Source: Phytohabitans suffuscus (GTDB lineage: Bacteria; Actinomycetota; Actinomycetes; Mycobacteriales; Micromonosporaceae). From it: a DNA stretch of 64,000 bases. The translations under genes were made by a program, and so were the position numbers. Location: contig NZ_AP022871.1 in the NCBI RefSeq assembly GCF_011764565.1, forward strand, positions 3,224,320-3,288,319, written 5' to 3'. The first letter of the stretch is position 1, and the number at the start of each line of letters is the position of its first letter. This document shows, one piece after another, positions 32,686 to 42,806 of this stretch. The notes under the pieces are model-generated. The model searched no databases, was not told the DNA's origin, and was given only the letters and a program-made list of their open reading frames with translations.

Positions 32686-33594
32686 CTACTTCCGGTACTG
32701 GATCGGGAAGCCGTTGGGGCCGGCGCCCTTGAGGGACCGGTTGACCGCGCGCTGGCTCAGCCACAGGTAGCAGCGCACGCCCCGGTTTCCGCCCTCCCAC
32801 TCGGCTTCGTTGCTGGGCAGCGAGACGACGCCGGTGCGGTACTGGAGGTTGCCGTCGTTGGGCACGCCCGTGTAGCTGGCGATGATCTTGCGGCACTCGT
32901 TGTGGAGCTTGTCCCAGTCGGCGCTCTTGCTCGGGTAGGCACCCTCGGGCGCGTTGTAGACGCCGACGAACTCGCTGTTGTGGTTCTTGGTGCACTGGAC
33001 GGCCGGCATCGTGTCGATGCTGCTGTCGCGGGCGAGCTTGACCTGGTAGCAGCCGAGCGACAGGGGCGAGGCCGACCTGAGCGCGCCCTTGACGCTGCCG
33101 GTGCGGCTGGTGGCGTCGCCGTTGTCCTCGACGTTGGTCACCTCGGTGATGTCGCACCGGAACCACCGCGAACCGCCGGCCCACGCCTGCGGCGAGGGCA
33201 GCACCACGCCCAGCCAGAGCCGGCCGTTGCGCCAGTCGCTGCCCACGAACTCCTTGGTCTTGGCGTCGCACTCGGCGTAGGCGGCACGGATCTCGGGCGA
33301 CCCCTTTGCCGGCGGCGCGGCCCCGCTGGCCGCCTTACCGGTGAACGCGCCGACGTGGACGGTCTCGAGCCGGTGGGTGGACGCGCAGTCGACGGGGCTG
33401 AAAGAGGAGAGGTAGGCGGTGTCGGCGTAGTCGCCGCTGTGGCAGACCCCGGCCTGCGGCACGAACGGCTGGGGCTCGGACACCGCCGCCCAGTCGTCCG
33501 TCAGGTCGCCGTCGGTGCCCGCCGGGTTGCCACAACCGGAGAACAGCAGAGTGGTCGCGCCGCCCAACGCGATCGCGGCGATCCACCGTCTCAT
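32686..33594 (-). CDS. septum formation family lipoprotein
   Basis: About 302 residues from the ATG at 33594, which has GGGAGGA six bases upstream. A lipoprotein signal (IALGGATTLLFSGCG) is followed by two tandem domains of the Septum_form type: GVCHSGDYADTAYLSSFSPVDCASTHRLETV in pieces, and LGCYQVKL with VQCTKNHNSEFVGVY. Each carries the C…C-x2-H-x2-E pattern typical of these extracytoplasmic proteins. Members are proposed to act near the division septum in actinobacteria, but no mechanism is established. It lies 52 bp upstream of nadB. Confidence 0.75.
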   Translation of the reverse strand: MRRWIAAIALGGATTLLFSGCGNPAGTDGDLTDDWAAVSEPQPFVPQAGVCHSGDYADTAYLSSFSPVDCASTHRLETVHVGAFTGKAASGAAPPAKGSPEIRAAYAECDAKTKEFVGSDWRNGRLWLGVVLPSPQAWAGGSRWFRCDITEVTNVEDNGDATSRTGSVKGALRSASPLSLGCYQVKLARDSSIDTMPAVQCTKNHNSEFVGVYNAPEGAYPSKSADWDKLHNECRKIIASYTGVPNDGNLQYRTGVVSLPSNEAEWEGGNRGVRCYLWLSQRAVNRSLKGAGPNGFPIQYRK

Positions 33595-33699
33595 CGAGCG
33601 TCCTCCCCAAGGGCACCGGCGTCCGGCCGGCCGAGCATACGTCACCCCGGCCAAATCCGACTTTCCCGCAATACAACCGGCGAGTGACGTCTCTCAACG

Positions 33700-34533
33700 T
33701 TACGTCGCCGAGGGGACCTCGACAGCTACGTTGTCGATGAGCCGGGTGCTCCCCACCCAGGCGGCGACCAGCAGCCGGCCGGGGCCCCGCGCCGGAGGCG
33801 GCCCCAGGTCGGGGTCGGTGAGCACGAGGTAGTCCAGCTTGGCCCTGCTCGAGTCGAAGGCGACGCGAGCGGCCGCTTCGGCGTCGCGTCCCAGCTCAGC
33901 CGCCTCGGCACCGGCCCGCAGCGCCGCCGAGAGGCTCAGCGCCGCTTGGCGCTCGGCGGGGGCGAGGTAGCGGTTGCGGCTGGACAGGGCGAGGCCGTCG
34001 GGCTCGCGTACCGTCGGCACGCCCACGATCCGCACCGGCACGTCGAGGTCGCGCACCATCCGCCGGACGAGCGTGAGCTGCTGGTAGTCCTTTTCACCGA
34101 AGAACGCCAGGTCGGGGCGGGTGACCTGGAGAAGCTTGAGCACGACGGTGAGCACCCCGTGGAAGAAGCCGGGGCGGCTCGCACCCTCCAGCCGCTCGCC
34201 CAGCGGACCCGGGTCGACCCGGACCATCGGCTCGCCGGCGGGGTACATCTCGGGGCGGTCGGGTGCGAAGACCAGGTCGACGCCGGCATCCGCGCAGACG
34301 GCCAGGTCCGCGTCGAGGGTCCGGGGGTACCTGTCGAAGTCTTCGTTGGGCCCGAACTGGAGCGGGTTGACGAAGATCGTCGCGATCACCCGGTCGGCCT
34401 GCTCGCGGGCGGCCCGCAGGAGCGCGCGGTGCCCCTCGTGCAGCGCGCCCATGGTCATCACGACGCCCACGGTCCCGGTCGTCGCGGAGCGGGCGGCGGC
34501 CAGCTCGTCCCTGGTGTGCACGAGCGCCGTCAC
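33700..34533 (-). CDS. panC: pantothenate synthetase
   Basis: ATP-dependent condensation of pantoate and beta-alanine. The 277-residue nucleotidyltransferase-fold enzyme has [14 protein letters not shown] (HxGH motif), [29 protein letters not shown], and LSSRNRYL in place of KMSKS. The start overlaps the stop of the DUF2520 gene by 4 bp, the usual actinobacterial pairing, and the pathway partner coaX is nearby. Confidence 0.96.
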   Translation of the reverse strand: MTALVHTRDELAAARSATTGTVGVVMTMGALHEGHRALLRAAREQADRVIATIFVNPLQFGPNEDFDRYPRTLDADLAVCADAGVDLVFAPDRPEMYPAGEPMVRVDPGPLGERLEGASRPGFFHGVLTVVLKLLQVTRPDLAFFGEKDYQQLTLVRRMVRDLDVPVRIVGVPTVREPDGLALSSRNRYLAPAERQAALSLSAALRAGAEAAELGRDAEAAARVAFDSSRAKLDYLVLTDPDLGPPPARGPGRLLVAAWVGSTRLIDNVAVEVPSAT

Positions 34534-35394
34534 GCCTGCACCTCCTGGCGCGGGTCGGCGAGCACGTCGAGGAGGCGCTCGGCGTCGACCGGGCGCAGCC
34601 GGCCCGCGGCGATCGCGCGGTCGGCGGTGCGCCGCGCCATCGCGACATACGCGGGCACGGAGTCCGGCGCGACGGCGGCCAGCCGGTCGAGGTGCCGCGC
34701 GACGGTGCCGGCGTCACCCCGGGCGACCGGGCCGGTCAGCGCCGCGTCGCCGTGCCGAAGGGCGTTGTCGAGGGCGGCTCGCAGCAGGGGCCGAGGATGC
34801 TCTCCGGGTGTACGACCCCGGCGTCGCGCAGCCGGTCGGCGGCCTCGTTGACGAGCGTGACCAGGTGGTTCGCGCCATGTGCGAGCGCCGCGTGGTAGAG
34901 CGGCCGGTCGGCCTCGGCGATCCACTCGGGGTGCCGCCCAGGTCGGCGACGAGGCGGGTGGCGAGCGGGCGGAGGCCGGGCGGTGCGGTCACGCCGAACG
35001 CGGTGCCGGGCAGCCGGGAGAGGTCGTCGCCGGTGCCCGCGAAGGTCATCGCGGGGTGCAGGGCGAGCGTACGGCCGCCCTGCGCGGCGGCCGGCTCCAG
35101 CACGGCGAGCCCCTGCGCGCCCGACGTGTGCGCCACCACCTGCCCGGCCCGGAACGTAAGGCCGGCCACGAGCGGGGCGATCGCGTCGTCGGGCACCGCG
35201 ATGAGCAGCAGGTCAGTGGCGGCCCGGGCGACCTCGGCGGGCGTCCGGCGCGGGGTGTCCGGAAGGAGGCGGGCCATGCGCGCGGCCGATGCCGGCGAGG
35301 AGCCGGAGGCCGCCACCACCGTGTGGCCCGCCTGGCCCAGTGCCGCGCCCAGTACCGCGCCGACGCGCCCGGCCCCGATGACACCGACGATCAT
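34530..35394 (-). CDS. Rossmann-like/DUF2520 protein, frameshifted twice
   Basis: The N-terminal 155 residues form an NAD(P)-binding Rossmann domain ([43 protein letters not shown]) similar to proline/ketopantoate reductases. The C-terminal helical DUF2520 domain is split between two other frames: [19 protein letters not shown]…VNEAADRL, then [20 protein letters not shown]. One base appears missing in GGGG at 34928–34931 and one in GGGG at 34787–34790 (plus-strand coordinates). Adding one base at each gives a continuous protein of the expected length and domain order. The family is regularly encoded before panC. The exact reaction is unknown; a ketopantoate-reductase-like role has been suggested by context. 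Confidence 0.8.
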
Positions 35395-35473
35395 GATGTT
35401 GATCCAGTCCTCGTGAGGTTAGGTACCGGTCAACGTCAGTATGCGTCCGTGTTAACTCGCACCCACACGGTGT

Positions 35474-36487
35474 GTGAAGGTTTTCACGAAGGCCCCGTAT
35501 CGTGTGCACGTGCCGGCGCCCGAACCGCACGTGACCTGGCGTGCCGCGATGGAGGAAGCCCTCTACGGCGAGCGCGGCTTCTTCGTCACCGGCGCACCCG
35601 CCGCCCACTTTCGCACCAGCGTGCACGCCTCACCGCTCTTCGCGTCGGCGATCCTCCGGCTGGTGTCCCACCTGGACGAGGCGCTGGGCCGGCCGGCGCG
35701 GCTGGACGTGGTCGACGTGGGCGCCGGCCGGGGTGAGCTGCTGAGCGCGCTGCTGCACGCCGCGCCCCCCGGACTGGCCGGGCGGCTCGCGCTGACCTGC
35801 GTCGAGCGCGCGCCCCGCCCGCCGTCGCTCCCGGCCGCCGTGGCGTGGCGGTCCACGCCCCCGACCGGCGTCACCGGCCTGCTGCTGGCCACCGAATGGC
35901 TCGACAACGTGCCCTTGGATGTCGTGGCGGACGGCCGGTACGTGGCGGTCGACCGGTCCGGTGCGGAGTCGCCCGGCGCTCCGGTCTCCCCGCCCGACCT
36001 CGAATGGCTCTCCCGCTGGTGGCCGGGCGCACCCCGCGCCGAGGTGGGGGCGCCGCGGGACCGCGCGTGGTCCGGTGCGGTGGCGTCGGTGCGGCGCGGG
36101 CTGGCGCTCGCGGTCGACTACGGCCACCTGCGCGGGGAGCGGCCGGTGGGCGGGACGCTGACCGGGTATCGGGCGGGCCGGCAGGTGCCGCCGGTGCCGG
36201 ACGGGAGCTGCGACATCACCGCGCACGTGGCGATGGATTCGGTTGCCGAGTCGGGCGGGCGGCCGTACACCCTCGTCTCGCAGCGGGAGGCGCTGCGCGC
36301 GCTCGGCGTCGACGGCGCCCGGCCACCGTTGGCGCTTGCCTCGACGGACCCGGCCGGCTACCTGCGGGCGCTGTCCTCCGCGTCGGCCGCCGCCGAGCTG
36401 ACCGACCGCGCCGGCCTGGGCGGCCACTGGTGGCTCCTCCACCCGATCGCCATCGACCCGCCCGCGCTCCTCGACGTGCGACGATGA
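35474..36487 (+). CDS. MidA/NDUFAF7-family SAM-dependent methyltransferase
   Basis: A 337-residue class I methyltransferase of the COG1565/MidA type. It shows [14 protein letters not shown] near the N-terminus, motif [17 protein letters not shown], and the family-specific [16 protein letters not shown] and [13 protein letters not shown] blocks. C-terminal features are [14 protein letters not shown] and [12 protein letters not shown]. Eukaryotic NDUFAF7 dimethylates an arginine of NDUFS2, the NuoD homologue of complex I. The stop codon overlaps the start of a nuoD gene by 4 bp, so the methyltransferase and its likely target are translationally coupled. GTG at 35474 is the most upstream start; GTG 35504 or 35510 is possible. 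Confidence 0.85.
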   Translation: MKVFTKAPYRVHVPAPEPHVTWRAAMEEALYGERGFFVTGAPAAHFRTSVHASPLFASAILRLVSHLDEALGRPARLDVVDVGAGRGELLSALLHAAPPGLAGRLALTCVERAPRPPSLPAAVAWRSTPPTGVTGLLLATEWLDNVPLDVVADGRYVAVDRSGAESPGAPVSPPDLEWLSRWWPGAPRAEVGAPRDRAWSGAVASVRRGLALAVDYGHLRGERPVGGTLTGYRAGRQVPPVPDGSCDITAHVAMDSVAESGGRPYTLVSQREALRALGVDGARPPLALASTDPAGYLRALSSASAAAELTDRAGLGGHWWLLHPIAIDPPALLDVRR

Positions 36488-37635
36488 CAGCCATGACCGA
36501 CTTGCGCGAGGTCACCGTCGGCACCGGGGCCGGGCTGGACACCGCGGACATGGTGCTCAACATCGGACCGCAGCACCCGTCGACGCACGGCGTGCTGCGC
36601 CTGAAGCTCGTGCTCGACGGCGAGCGGGTGGTCTCCTGCGAGCCGATCGTCGGCTACATGCACCGGGGCGCGGAAAAGCTCTTCGAGGTGCGCGACTACC
36701 GCCAGATCATCGTGCTGGCCAACCGGCACGACTGGCTGTCCGCGTTCGCCAACGAGCTCGGCGTGGTGCTGGCCGTCGAGCGGCTGATGGGGCTGGAGGT
36801 GCCCGAGCGGGCGATCTGGCTGCGCACCGCGCTGGCCGAGCTCAACCGGGTGCTCAACCACCTCATGTTCCTGGGGTCCTACCCGCTGGAGATCGGCGCG
36901 ATCACGCCGGTGTTCTACGCGTTCCGCGAGCGGGAGACGCTCCAGGCGGTCATGGAGGAGGTCTCCGGCGGCCGGATGCACTACATGTTCAACCGGATCG
37001 GCGGCCTCAAGGAAGAGGTGCCGGCCGGCTGGACGCGGCGGGCCCGCGAGGCGATCGGGCAGGTGCGGCGGCGGCTGCCGGACCTCGACAACCTGATCCG
37101 GCGCAACGAGATCTTCCTGGCCCGCACGGTCGGCGTCGGCGTGCTGCCGGCCGCCGACGCCGCGGCCTACGGCGCCTCCGGGCCGGTCGCGCGGGCGTCC
37201 GGGCTCGACTTCGACCTGCGGCGGGACGAGCCCTACCTGGCGTACGGCGAGCTGGACGTGCCGGTGGTGACCCGCACCGCGGGCGACTGCCACGCGCGCT
37301 TCGAGGTGCTGCTCGACCAGGTGTTCGTGTCGCTCGATCTCGCCGAGCAGTGCCTGCTACGGGTCGACGCGGTCACCGGCCCGGTCAACGTGCGGCTGCC
37401 CAAGGTGGTCAAGGCGCCGGAGGGGCACACGTACGCGTGGACCGAGAACCCGCTCGGCGTCAACGGGTACTACCTCGTGTCGCGCGGGGAGAAGACGCCG
37501 TGGCGGATGAAGCTGCGCACCGCCTCGTACGCGAACGTGCAGGCGCTCAGCACGCTCATCCCGGGCTGCCTGGTGCCCGACCTGATCGCGATCCTGGGCT
37601 CGATGTTCTTCGTGGTCGGCGACATCGACAAGTAG
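36484..37635 (+). CDS. nuoD: NADH-quinone oxidoreductase subunit D (orphan NuoD)
   Basis: The 49-kDa/NuoD-type subunit, descended from [NiFe]-hydrogenase large subunits. The 383 residues include [74 protein letters not shown] and a C-terminal [26 protein letters not shown] in parts. It is shorter at the N-terminus than the roughly 440-residue NuoD of complete operons. No other nuo gene is in the window, so it is a second or accessory copy. The ATG overlaps the MidA-family stop (ATGA). Confidence 0.9.
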   Translation: MTAMTDLREVTVGTGAGLDTADMVLNIGPQHPSTHGVLRLKLVLDGERVVSCEPIVGYMHRGAEKLFEVRDYRQIIVLANRHDWLSAFANELGVVLAVERLMGLEVPERAIWLRTALAELNRVLNHLMFLGSYPLEIGAITPVFYAFRERETLQAVMEEVSGGRMHYMFNRIGGLKEEVPAGWTRRAREAIGQVRRRLPDLDNLIRRNEIFLARTVGVGVLPAADAAAYGASGPVARASGLDFDLRRDEPYLAYGELDVPVVTRTAGDCHARFEVLLDQVFVSLDLAEQCLLRVDAVTGPVNVRLPKVVKAPEGHTYAWTENPLGVNGYYLVSRGEKTPWRMKLRTASYANVQALSTLIPGCLVPDLIAILGSMFFVVGDIDK

Positions 37636-39001
37636 TCAGCGGTACGAGTCGTCCTCGTCGCGGTGGCGCCGGCGGCGGCCCACCGGCTCGCGCTCCGGCG
37701 TGCCCCACTGCTGGCCCCACGAGGTGGTCGGCTCGATCCCGCCAGCCGGCAGCGCACCCGCCGGGCCGCGCCGCTCCCAGCGGTCCTGTGACCACGAGCC
37801 GTCCTGCCCGCCGCCGTCCTGGTAGCCGCCGCCACCCCACGAGGGCTCGGCGCGGTAGTCGTCGCGGCGGGGCTCCTCGCGGCGTACCGAGGCCCAGCGG
37901 TCCTCGATCCGCATCTCACTGCCCAGCTCGTCCTGGTGCATCGCGGCCCGCCGCTCGCCCATGCGCACCTCGCGGCCACGGTCGTCGCTGCGCACGGAAG
38001 CCCACCTGTCGCCGGCGCGCATGCCGGTCCAGCGGCCCTCTTCGCCTGCGTCGGCGTCGCCCCGCTCGTACGGCCGGGGCGCCGGCCGTCACCGCCGGCC
38101 CGCAGCCGCTGCTCGGTCCAGGACTCCTCGTCCGGCTCGGCGGCGCGGTGCCCACGGGCCGGTGGTGGCGAGGCGGGCGGGGCGGACGCGGGCCAGTCGC
38201 CGTACGACCCGTTGGACCGGTGCGACCCGGCGGAGCCGTAGCCGCTGGAGCCGTACGAGCTGCCGCCGTAGGCCTTGCCGCTCGCGTCCGGGTCGTCGCC
38301 CTGGTCGACGATCGTCTGCCTGGTAGTGACCTGCACGGTCTCGGTGTGCCGCACGACGCCGGGCACCCGGGCCCGGCCGCCGGCGTGGCCGGCCATGGGT
38401 GGCTGGGCGGCATGGGGATCGAGGCCTGCCCGGCGGCGGGCTCCTCCCGCTGCTGGTATCCGACCCGCGCGAAACCCGCCTGCGACGGCTCGGCCCGCGC
38501 GGGCGGTGGTGGTGGCGGCGCGCCCTGTCCCCGAGCGGCGTCGAGCTGCATCTGCATGCGCAGCGCCTGCACGTTCTCGTGGAGCGTCTGGAGCTTTTCG
38601 CCGAACGCCTTGTGCGTCGCCCGCGCGGCGGTCGCGATGTCGTTGCGGACGTCGCCCCGCAGGGCGTCGATCTCTTCGAGCAGCGTCTCTTCGAGGTCGA
38701 CCCGCATGGTCTCGGCGTCGCGCCGCAGCGTTATCGACACCCCGATGAGGACGACGGCGAACACGGCCAGGACGGCGGCCACCCGGAGCACCCCGGCGCT
38801 CTGACCCACCAGCAGCAACAACGCCGCCAGCGGTGCCAGCCCCACCCCGACCCAGAACACCACCGTGAGCAGCTGCCGCCCCGGCCGCTCAGATGGCGGT
38901 GCGGAGGCCGGCATGGCTGTGGAGCCTACCGATACTTCCGGGTAATCGGAACGGTCGGACCCGGAATCCGGGGACGGGCTTTCCGCGGACGGAACGGTCA
39001 C
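37636..39001 (-). CDS. membrane protein with coiled coil and disordered tail, frameshifted twice
   Basis: The N-terminal part (from GTG 39001) has two membrane helices (LLTVVFWVGVGLAPLAALLLL and VLRVAAVLAVFAVVLIGVSIT), then a coiled coil (about residues 90–165, ETLLEEIDALRGDVRNDIAT, EKLQTLHENVQALRMQMQLD). The long tail is Pro/Gly/Arg-rich and repeats DRWASVR. The frame breaks near 38397–38399 (GGG) and 38076–38079 (GGGG). Adding one base at each joins RHTETVQVTTRQTIVDQG and AGDRWASVRSDDRG segments into one protein ending RRRRHRDEDDSYR. The family is unknown; it looks like a cell-envelope scaffold. It is convergent with nuoD, ending right after it. Confidence 0.65.
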
Positions 39002-39085
39002 ATGAGCACAACGAGGAAGTGGGGCTAATTACCCCGAGCTAGGGCGAAACTCCACGATTCGTACCACCGTCGAGGGCCCGGACGG

Positions 39086-39121
39086 CGGAACGGCGCGGGA
39101 GTCGTTTCCCGCGCCGTTCCG
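39086..39121. terminator. 15-bp perfect stem-loop after the osmolyte transporter genes
   Basis: CGGAACGGCGCGGGA (39086–39100) and TCCCGCGCCGTTCCG (39107–39121) pair perfectly around a 6-base loop. It lies 28 bp past the stop of the substrate-binding protein gene on the minus strand and before the start of the divergent-tail membrane gene, so it probably ends the transporter transcript. Confidence 0.7.
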
Positions 39122-39149
39122 GTAATACGCCCTACCGCTGAGTCGTGAA

Positions 39150-40160
39150 TCAGCCCGCGGCCAGCGCGCCGTCCGACGAGAACACCAGGCCGACGCTGAT
39201 CGTGCCGGTGGTGAGCGCCGACTTGGTCTGCGGGCCGCCCGCGTCGAGCGAGCTGAACGCGCCCGCCTCGAAGCTGTAGACCTCTTCGAGGCCCTTCTGG
39301 CACTTGGGCCGCTGCGGGCACTCCGGCGGTCCACCCAGGATCGTGGCCGTACCGGAGCACTTCGCGGCCAGGTCGGAGAGGGTCTTCAGGCCGTTCTTGT
39401 CGGCGAACTCCTTGGTGACGGCGAACGCGTTCTGGTCCTGCGCCGCCGACGGCGTGCCGAACGTGAGGCCGACCTTGTCGCCGAGCGTCTTCAGACCCGA
39501 CATCGTCTCGTCCAGGTCGGGCGACGACACCGCCGGGGCGCTGGCACCGTTGACCTTGCCGTTCAGGAAGTCGGCGAGCGTCGCCGCGTACTCCGGAACG
39601 ACCTGGATCTCACCCTTTTCCAGAGCCGGCTCGTACAGCTCACGGTTGCCGATCTGCTGCACCGTGGGCTGGTAGCCGGCCGCCGTCAGCACGATCGCGT
39701 AGAGCTCGCCGAGCGTCTGGTTCTCGCTGAAGTTGGCGGCGCCGATGGTGATCGGGCCGCCCTGGCCCTTGGTGATCCCGGCGGTGAGCGAATTGGCCGT
39801 GGCGAACTCCTCGGCCGCCACCTTGGGCGTCTTGCGGTCGACGTCGACGGCCTTGTTCAGCTCGATCAGCTTGGTGGTGTCGAGGGCCGCCGAGACCTTG
39901 TCGAGCGCGGCGACAAGCTCCGGCTTGGACGCCTTCGCGTTGATGGCCGGAACGATGTTGTCGGTGTTCTGCAGCTTCTTGTCGTCTTCGAGGACCACGA
40001 GCTGGCTGCCCGCCGCCGGGGCACATCCGGCACCCGCGCCGGCACCGGCGGTGGCCGGAGCCTCGGTGCCCGACGACCCCTCGTCCCCGCATCCCGCAAG
40101 GATCATGCCTCCGGCGAGAGCGCTCACCGCGCCCAGCACCAGACGTGTTCGTGCGCGCAA
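39150..40160 (-). CDS. OpuC-type ABC transporter substrate-binding lipoprotein
   Basis: A 336-residue lipoprotein (signal ending ALAGGMILAGCG) with an OpuAC domain. Its second half contains ITIGAANFSENQTLGELYAIVL, QIGNRELYEPALEKGEIQVVPEYAATL and KNGLKTLSDLAAKCSGT, typical of glycine betaine/choline/carnitine binders (ProX/OpuCC). The first 120 residues repeat part of the domain (QNTDNIVPAINAKASKPELV, AVDVDRKTPKVAAEEF), as seen in many actinobacterial members. Its partners are two permease genes upstream on the same strand and an ATPase gene divergent from them. Likely role: osmoprotectant uptake. Confidence 0.88.
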   Translation of the reverse strand: MRARTRLVLGAVSALAGGMILAGCGDEGSSGTEAPATAGAGAGAGCAPAAGSQLVVLEDDKKLQNTDNIVPAINAKASKPELVAALDKVSAALDTTKLIELNKAVDVDRKTPKVAAEEFATANSLTAGITKGQGGPITIGAANFSENQTLGELYAIVLTAAGYQPTVQQIGNRELYEPALEKGEIQVVPEYAATLADFLNGKVNGASAPAVSSPDLDETMSGLKTLGDKVGLTFGTPSAAQDQNAFAVTKEFADKNGLKTLSDLAAKCSGTATILGGPPECPQRPKCQKGLEEVYSFEAGAFSSLDAGGPQTKSALTTGTISVGLVFSSDGALAAG

Positions 40161-40329
40161 AATTCTGCCCGCCTTCCGTGTCCCGGCGCGACCCTCTGCG
40201 GGCCGGCCGCGTGTCTGGCGGACGACGGTCTGGTGCCGCCCGCGAATTCAGCCAACATCTTGGCAGGGGGACCGACAACTAACCACGATTGTTGTCACCG
40301 GATCGTCATGGGGCGTTCTGTATCGGTGA

Positions 40330-41061
40330 TCACGCCGATCCGGTGGCGACGGCCGCGCGCCGGGCGGCCCGTCCGCGGGCCTTGCGCAGGGGCTTCGGGG
40401 TGACCACCCGCTCCACCACCGCCAGGACCGCCTCGACCAGCATCGCGAGCAGCGCGACGAGGAAGCCGCCGGCGAGGATCTGGCCACCGCCGACCGAGAT
40501 GCCCAGGCCGAAGCCGGCGCTGATGATCTGGCCCAGCCCGCCGCCGTTGACGAAGGACGCCAGCGCGGCGGTCGCCACCACCTGCACCGACGCGGTGCGG
40601 AAGCCGGCCGCCAGGTACGGCACGGCGAGCGGCAGCTCGACCCGGCCCAGCACCTGCCAGCCGGACAGGCCCATGCCCCGCGCCGCGTCGCGCGCCTCCG
40701 GGTCGATCGACCGGACGCCGGTGTACGCGTTGGCCAGCAGCGGCGGCACGGCGAAAACGGCCAGCGCCACGACCACCGGCGGCTTGCCGAAGCCGAGGAA
40801 CGTGAGCGGCAGGATCGTCAGCAGCGCGATCGTGGGGATGGCGAGCGTCAGGTTGGAAATCAACACGACCAGGCTGCCGCCCCGGCCGGCGTGCCCCAGC
40901 CACATGCCGATCGGCCAGGCCACCACGCAGCCCAGCGCGACGGCAGCGGCCGAGATCCACAGGTGCTCGCCGAGGCGGTCCAGGATGCCGCCGGGATTGG
41001 TCCAGTTGAGCGGGTCGTTGAGCCAGGTCAGCGCCTGCTGGATCGGATTTTCCGACCTCAT
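40330..41061 (-). CDS. OpuC-type ABC transporter permease
   Basis: About 243 residues with five or six membrane helices and the binding-protein-dependent transport signature in DAARGMGLSGWQVLGRVELPLAVPYLAAGFR (EAA loop). The N-terminal NPIQQALTWLNDPLNWTNPGGI is periplasmic or peripheral. ATG 41061 is chosen because it overlaps the stop of the second permease gene (ATGA); an upstream frame would overlap that gene extensively. It belongs to the glycine betaine/choline transporter operon. Confidence 0.9.
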   Translation of the reverse strand: MRSENPIQQALTWLNDPLNWTNPGGILDRLGEHLWISAAAVALGCVVAWPIGMWLGHAGRGGSLVVLISNLTLAIPTIALLTILPLTFLGFGKPPVVVALAVFAVPPLLANAYTGVRSIDPEARDAARGMGLSGWQVLGRVELPLAVPYLAAGFRTASVQVVATAALASFVNGGGLGQIISAGFGLGISVGGGQILAGGFLVALLAMLVEAVLAVVERVVTPKPLRKARGRAARRAAVATGSA

Positions 41062-41747
41062 CGCACGGCCCTCCGGCTCCACGGGGTCAGCAACCGTCCG
41101 GCCATGGCGAGCAGCAGGTCCAGGACGAGCGCCAGGACGACGCACAGCACCGCGCCGGTGAGGATCTCAGCCTTGTAGAAGTTGTTACGGAAGCCGGTCA
41201 GGATCAGGTCGCCGAGTCCCCCGTGCCCGATCAGCGCGCCGACCGTCACCAGCGCGACCGTCGACACGGTGGCCAGGCGCAGGCCGGTGACGATGCCGGG
41301 GAGCGCGAGCGGCAGGTCGATCCGGAACAGGCGGCCCCACCGGCCGTACCCCATCCCCTGTGCGGCGTCGCGCGCCTCCGGCGGCACCTGGTTGAGCCCG
41401 GCCAACGAGTTGCGCACGATCAGCAACAGCGCGTAGAGCACGAGCGCGATCAGCACGGAGCCGGGGTTGGTCGTGCCCACGTACGGCGCGACGAACGCGA
41501 GCAGTGCCAGCGAGGGGATGGTGTACAGGACGCCGGACAGTGCAAGAATCGGCCCGGTGAGGGGCCGGTACCAGTACGCGACCACGGCGAGCGGCACCGC
41601 CACCGCCGTCGCGATCAGCATGGCCTCGGCCGTCAGGATGGCGTGCTCGCGCAGCGCCGCGAGGATCGTGTCTGAGTTGTCCTGCACGTACCGCCAGGAA
41701 AACCAGGGGTTTCCCGGGCTCTCCTGAAGAGCGAGCCGGAAGGACAT
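41058..41747 (-). CDS. OpuC-type ABC transporter permease
   Basis: A 229-residue permease with hydrophobic helices (AMLIATAVAVPLAVVAYW, LSGVLYTIPSLALLAFVAP, VLIALVLYALLLIVRNSLAGL) and an EAA loop ARDAAQGMGYGRWGRLFRIDLPLALPGI in parts. It pairs with the next permease by a 4-bp overlap. Its ATG lies only two bases from the start codon of the divergent ATPase gene and has no ribosome-binding site of its own, suggesting a leaderless message or a start further downstream. Confidence 0.9.
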   Translation of the reverse strand: MSFRLALQESPGNPWFSWRYVQDNSDTILAALREHAILTAEAMLIATAVAVPLAVVAYWYRPLTGPILALSGVLYTIPSLALLAFVAPYVGTTNPGSVLIALVLYALLLIVRNSLAGLNQVPPEARDAAQGMGYGRWGRLFRIDLPLALPGIVTGLRLATVSTVALVTVGALIGHGGLGDLILTGFRNNFYKAEILTGAVLCVVLALVLDLLLAMAGRLLTPWSRRAVR

Positions 41748-41749
41748 AC

Positions 41750-42750
41750 GTGGACGTTACCGCGACCGCCGACACCTCGTCGGATAAGAAGGCCGCGCCG
41801 ATAGAGCTAGTCGGGATTCGGAAGCAGTTTCCGGACGGTACGGTCGCCGTCGGCGACCTCAGCCTGGAGGTGCGCGCCGGCGAGCTCGTGGTCCTCATCG
41901 GACCGTCGGGCTGTGGCAAGTCCACGGTGCTCCGCATGATCAACCGGCTGATCGAGCCCACCGCCGGCAGGATCCTGCTCGACGGCGAGGACGTCACCCA
42001 GGTCGACCCGGTCCAGCTGCGCCGGCGCATCGGGTACGTCATCCAGAACGTCGGGCTCTTTCCCCACCAGACGATCCGGGCCAACGTCGGCACCGTGCCG
42101 CGGCTGCTGGGCTGGCCCCGGGCGCGGGTGCGGGAACGCTCCGACGAGCTGCTCGAACTCGTCGGGCTCGACCCGGTGAAGTTCGGCAGGCGGTACCCGC
42201 AGGAGCTCTCCGGCGGCCAGCGGCAGCGCGTCGGCGTGGCCCGCGCGCTGGCGGCCGACCCGGTCGTACTGCTGATGGACGAGCCGTTCTCAGCCGTCGA
42301 CCCGATCGTGCGGGGCGGCTGCAGGAGGAGTTCCTGCGCCTGCAGGCCGACGTGCGCAAGACGATCGTGCTGGTCACCCACGACCTCGACGAGGCGGTCC
42401 GGCTCGGCGACCGGATCGCGGTGCTCTCCCAGGGCGGCAAGCTGGAGCAGTACGACTCCCCCGCCGACCTGCTGGGGCGGCCGGCGTCCCCGTTCGTCCG
42501 GGAGTTCGTCGGCGCCGACCGCGGCATCCGGCGGCTCGCGGTCACGCCGGTCGCCCCCGGGATGCTCGAGCCGCTCACCGGTGACGACGCCGGGCATCCG
42601 GCCGTCGCGATGGGCACCTCGCTCTACGACGCGCTCGCCACGATGCTGGTGACCAATTCGGACTATCTTCGGATCACGGACGGCGACGAACCGGTCGGCC
42701 TGCTCACCCGCCACCGCCTGCTGAGCATCGACTACCCCGCCGAGCAGTGA
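41750..42750 (+). CDS. OpuC-type ABC transporter ATP-binding protein, frameshifted
   Basis: The ATPase has Walker A GPSGCGKST, Q-loop VIQNVGLFPHQT, signature LSGGQRQRVGVARAL and Walker B VVLLMDEPFSAVD. The frame breaks right after the D-loop at the GGGG of 42312–42315. Adding one G restores DPIVRGRLQEEFLRLQADV followed by the H-loop IVLVTHDLDEAVRLGDRI and a C-terminal CBS-like tail ending LRITDGDEPVGLLTRHRLL. The conserved continuation strongly suggests a missing base rather than a dead gene. GTG 41750 has GGAAGGA upstream. Together with the divergent permeases it completes the osmolyte transporter. Confidence 0.88.
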
Positions 42751-42751
42751 C

Positions 42752-42792
42752 GCCAAGGGGCCTCCACGGCGGCAACCGCGGAGGCCCTTGGC
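42752..42792. terminator. long imperfect stem-loop, probable bidirectional terminator
   Basis: GCCAAGGGGCCTCC and GGAGGCCCTTGGC pair along 13 bases with one bulged G, around a loop holding GGCGGCAACC. It lies directly after the ABC ATPase stop and faces the convergent 42807 gene. Confidence 0.65.
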
Positions 42793-42806
42793 CAGGGAGG
42801 GATGCG

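Noticed and set aside
36484..37635. Part of a complete nuo operon
   Set aside because: Neighbours are a MidA-family gene and an unrelated membrane protein; no other nuo subunit is present within the window.
42301..42320. Programmed frameshifting in the ABC ATPase and other split genes
   Set aside because: The breaks occur in many unrelated genes, always as one missing base in a G/C run, with no slippery heptamer or stimulatory structure; sequence error is simpler.
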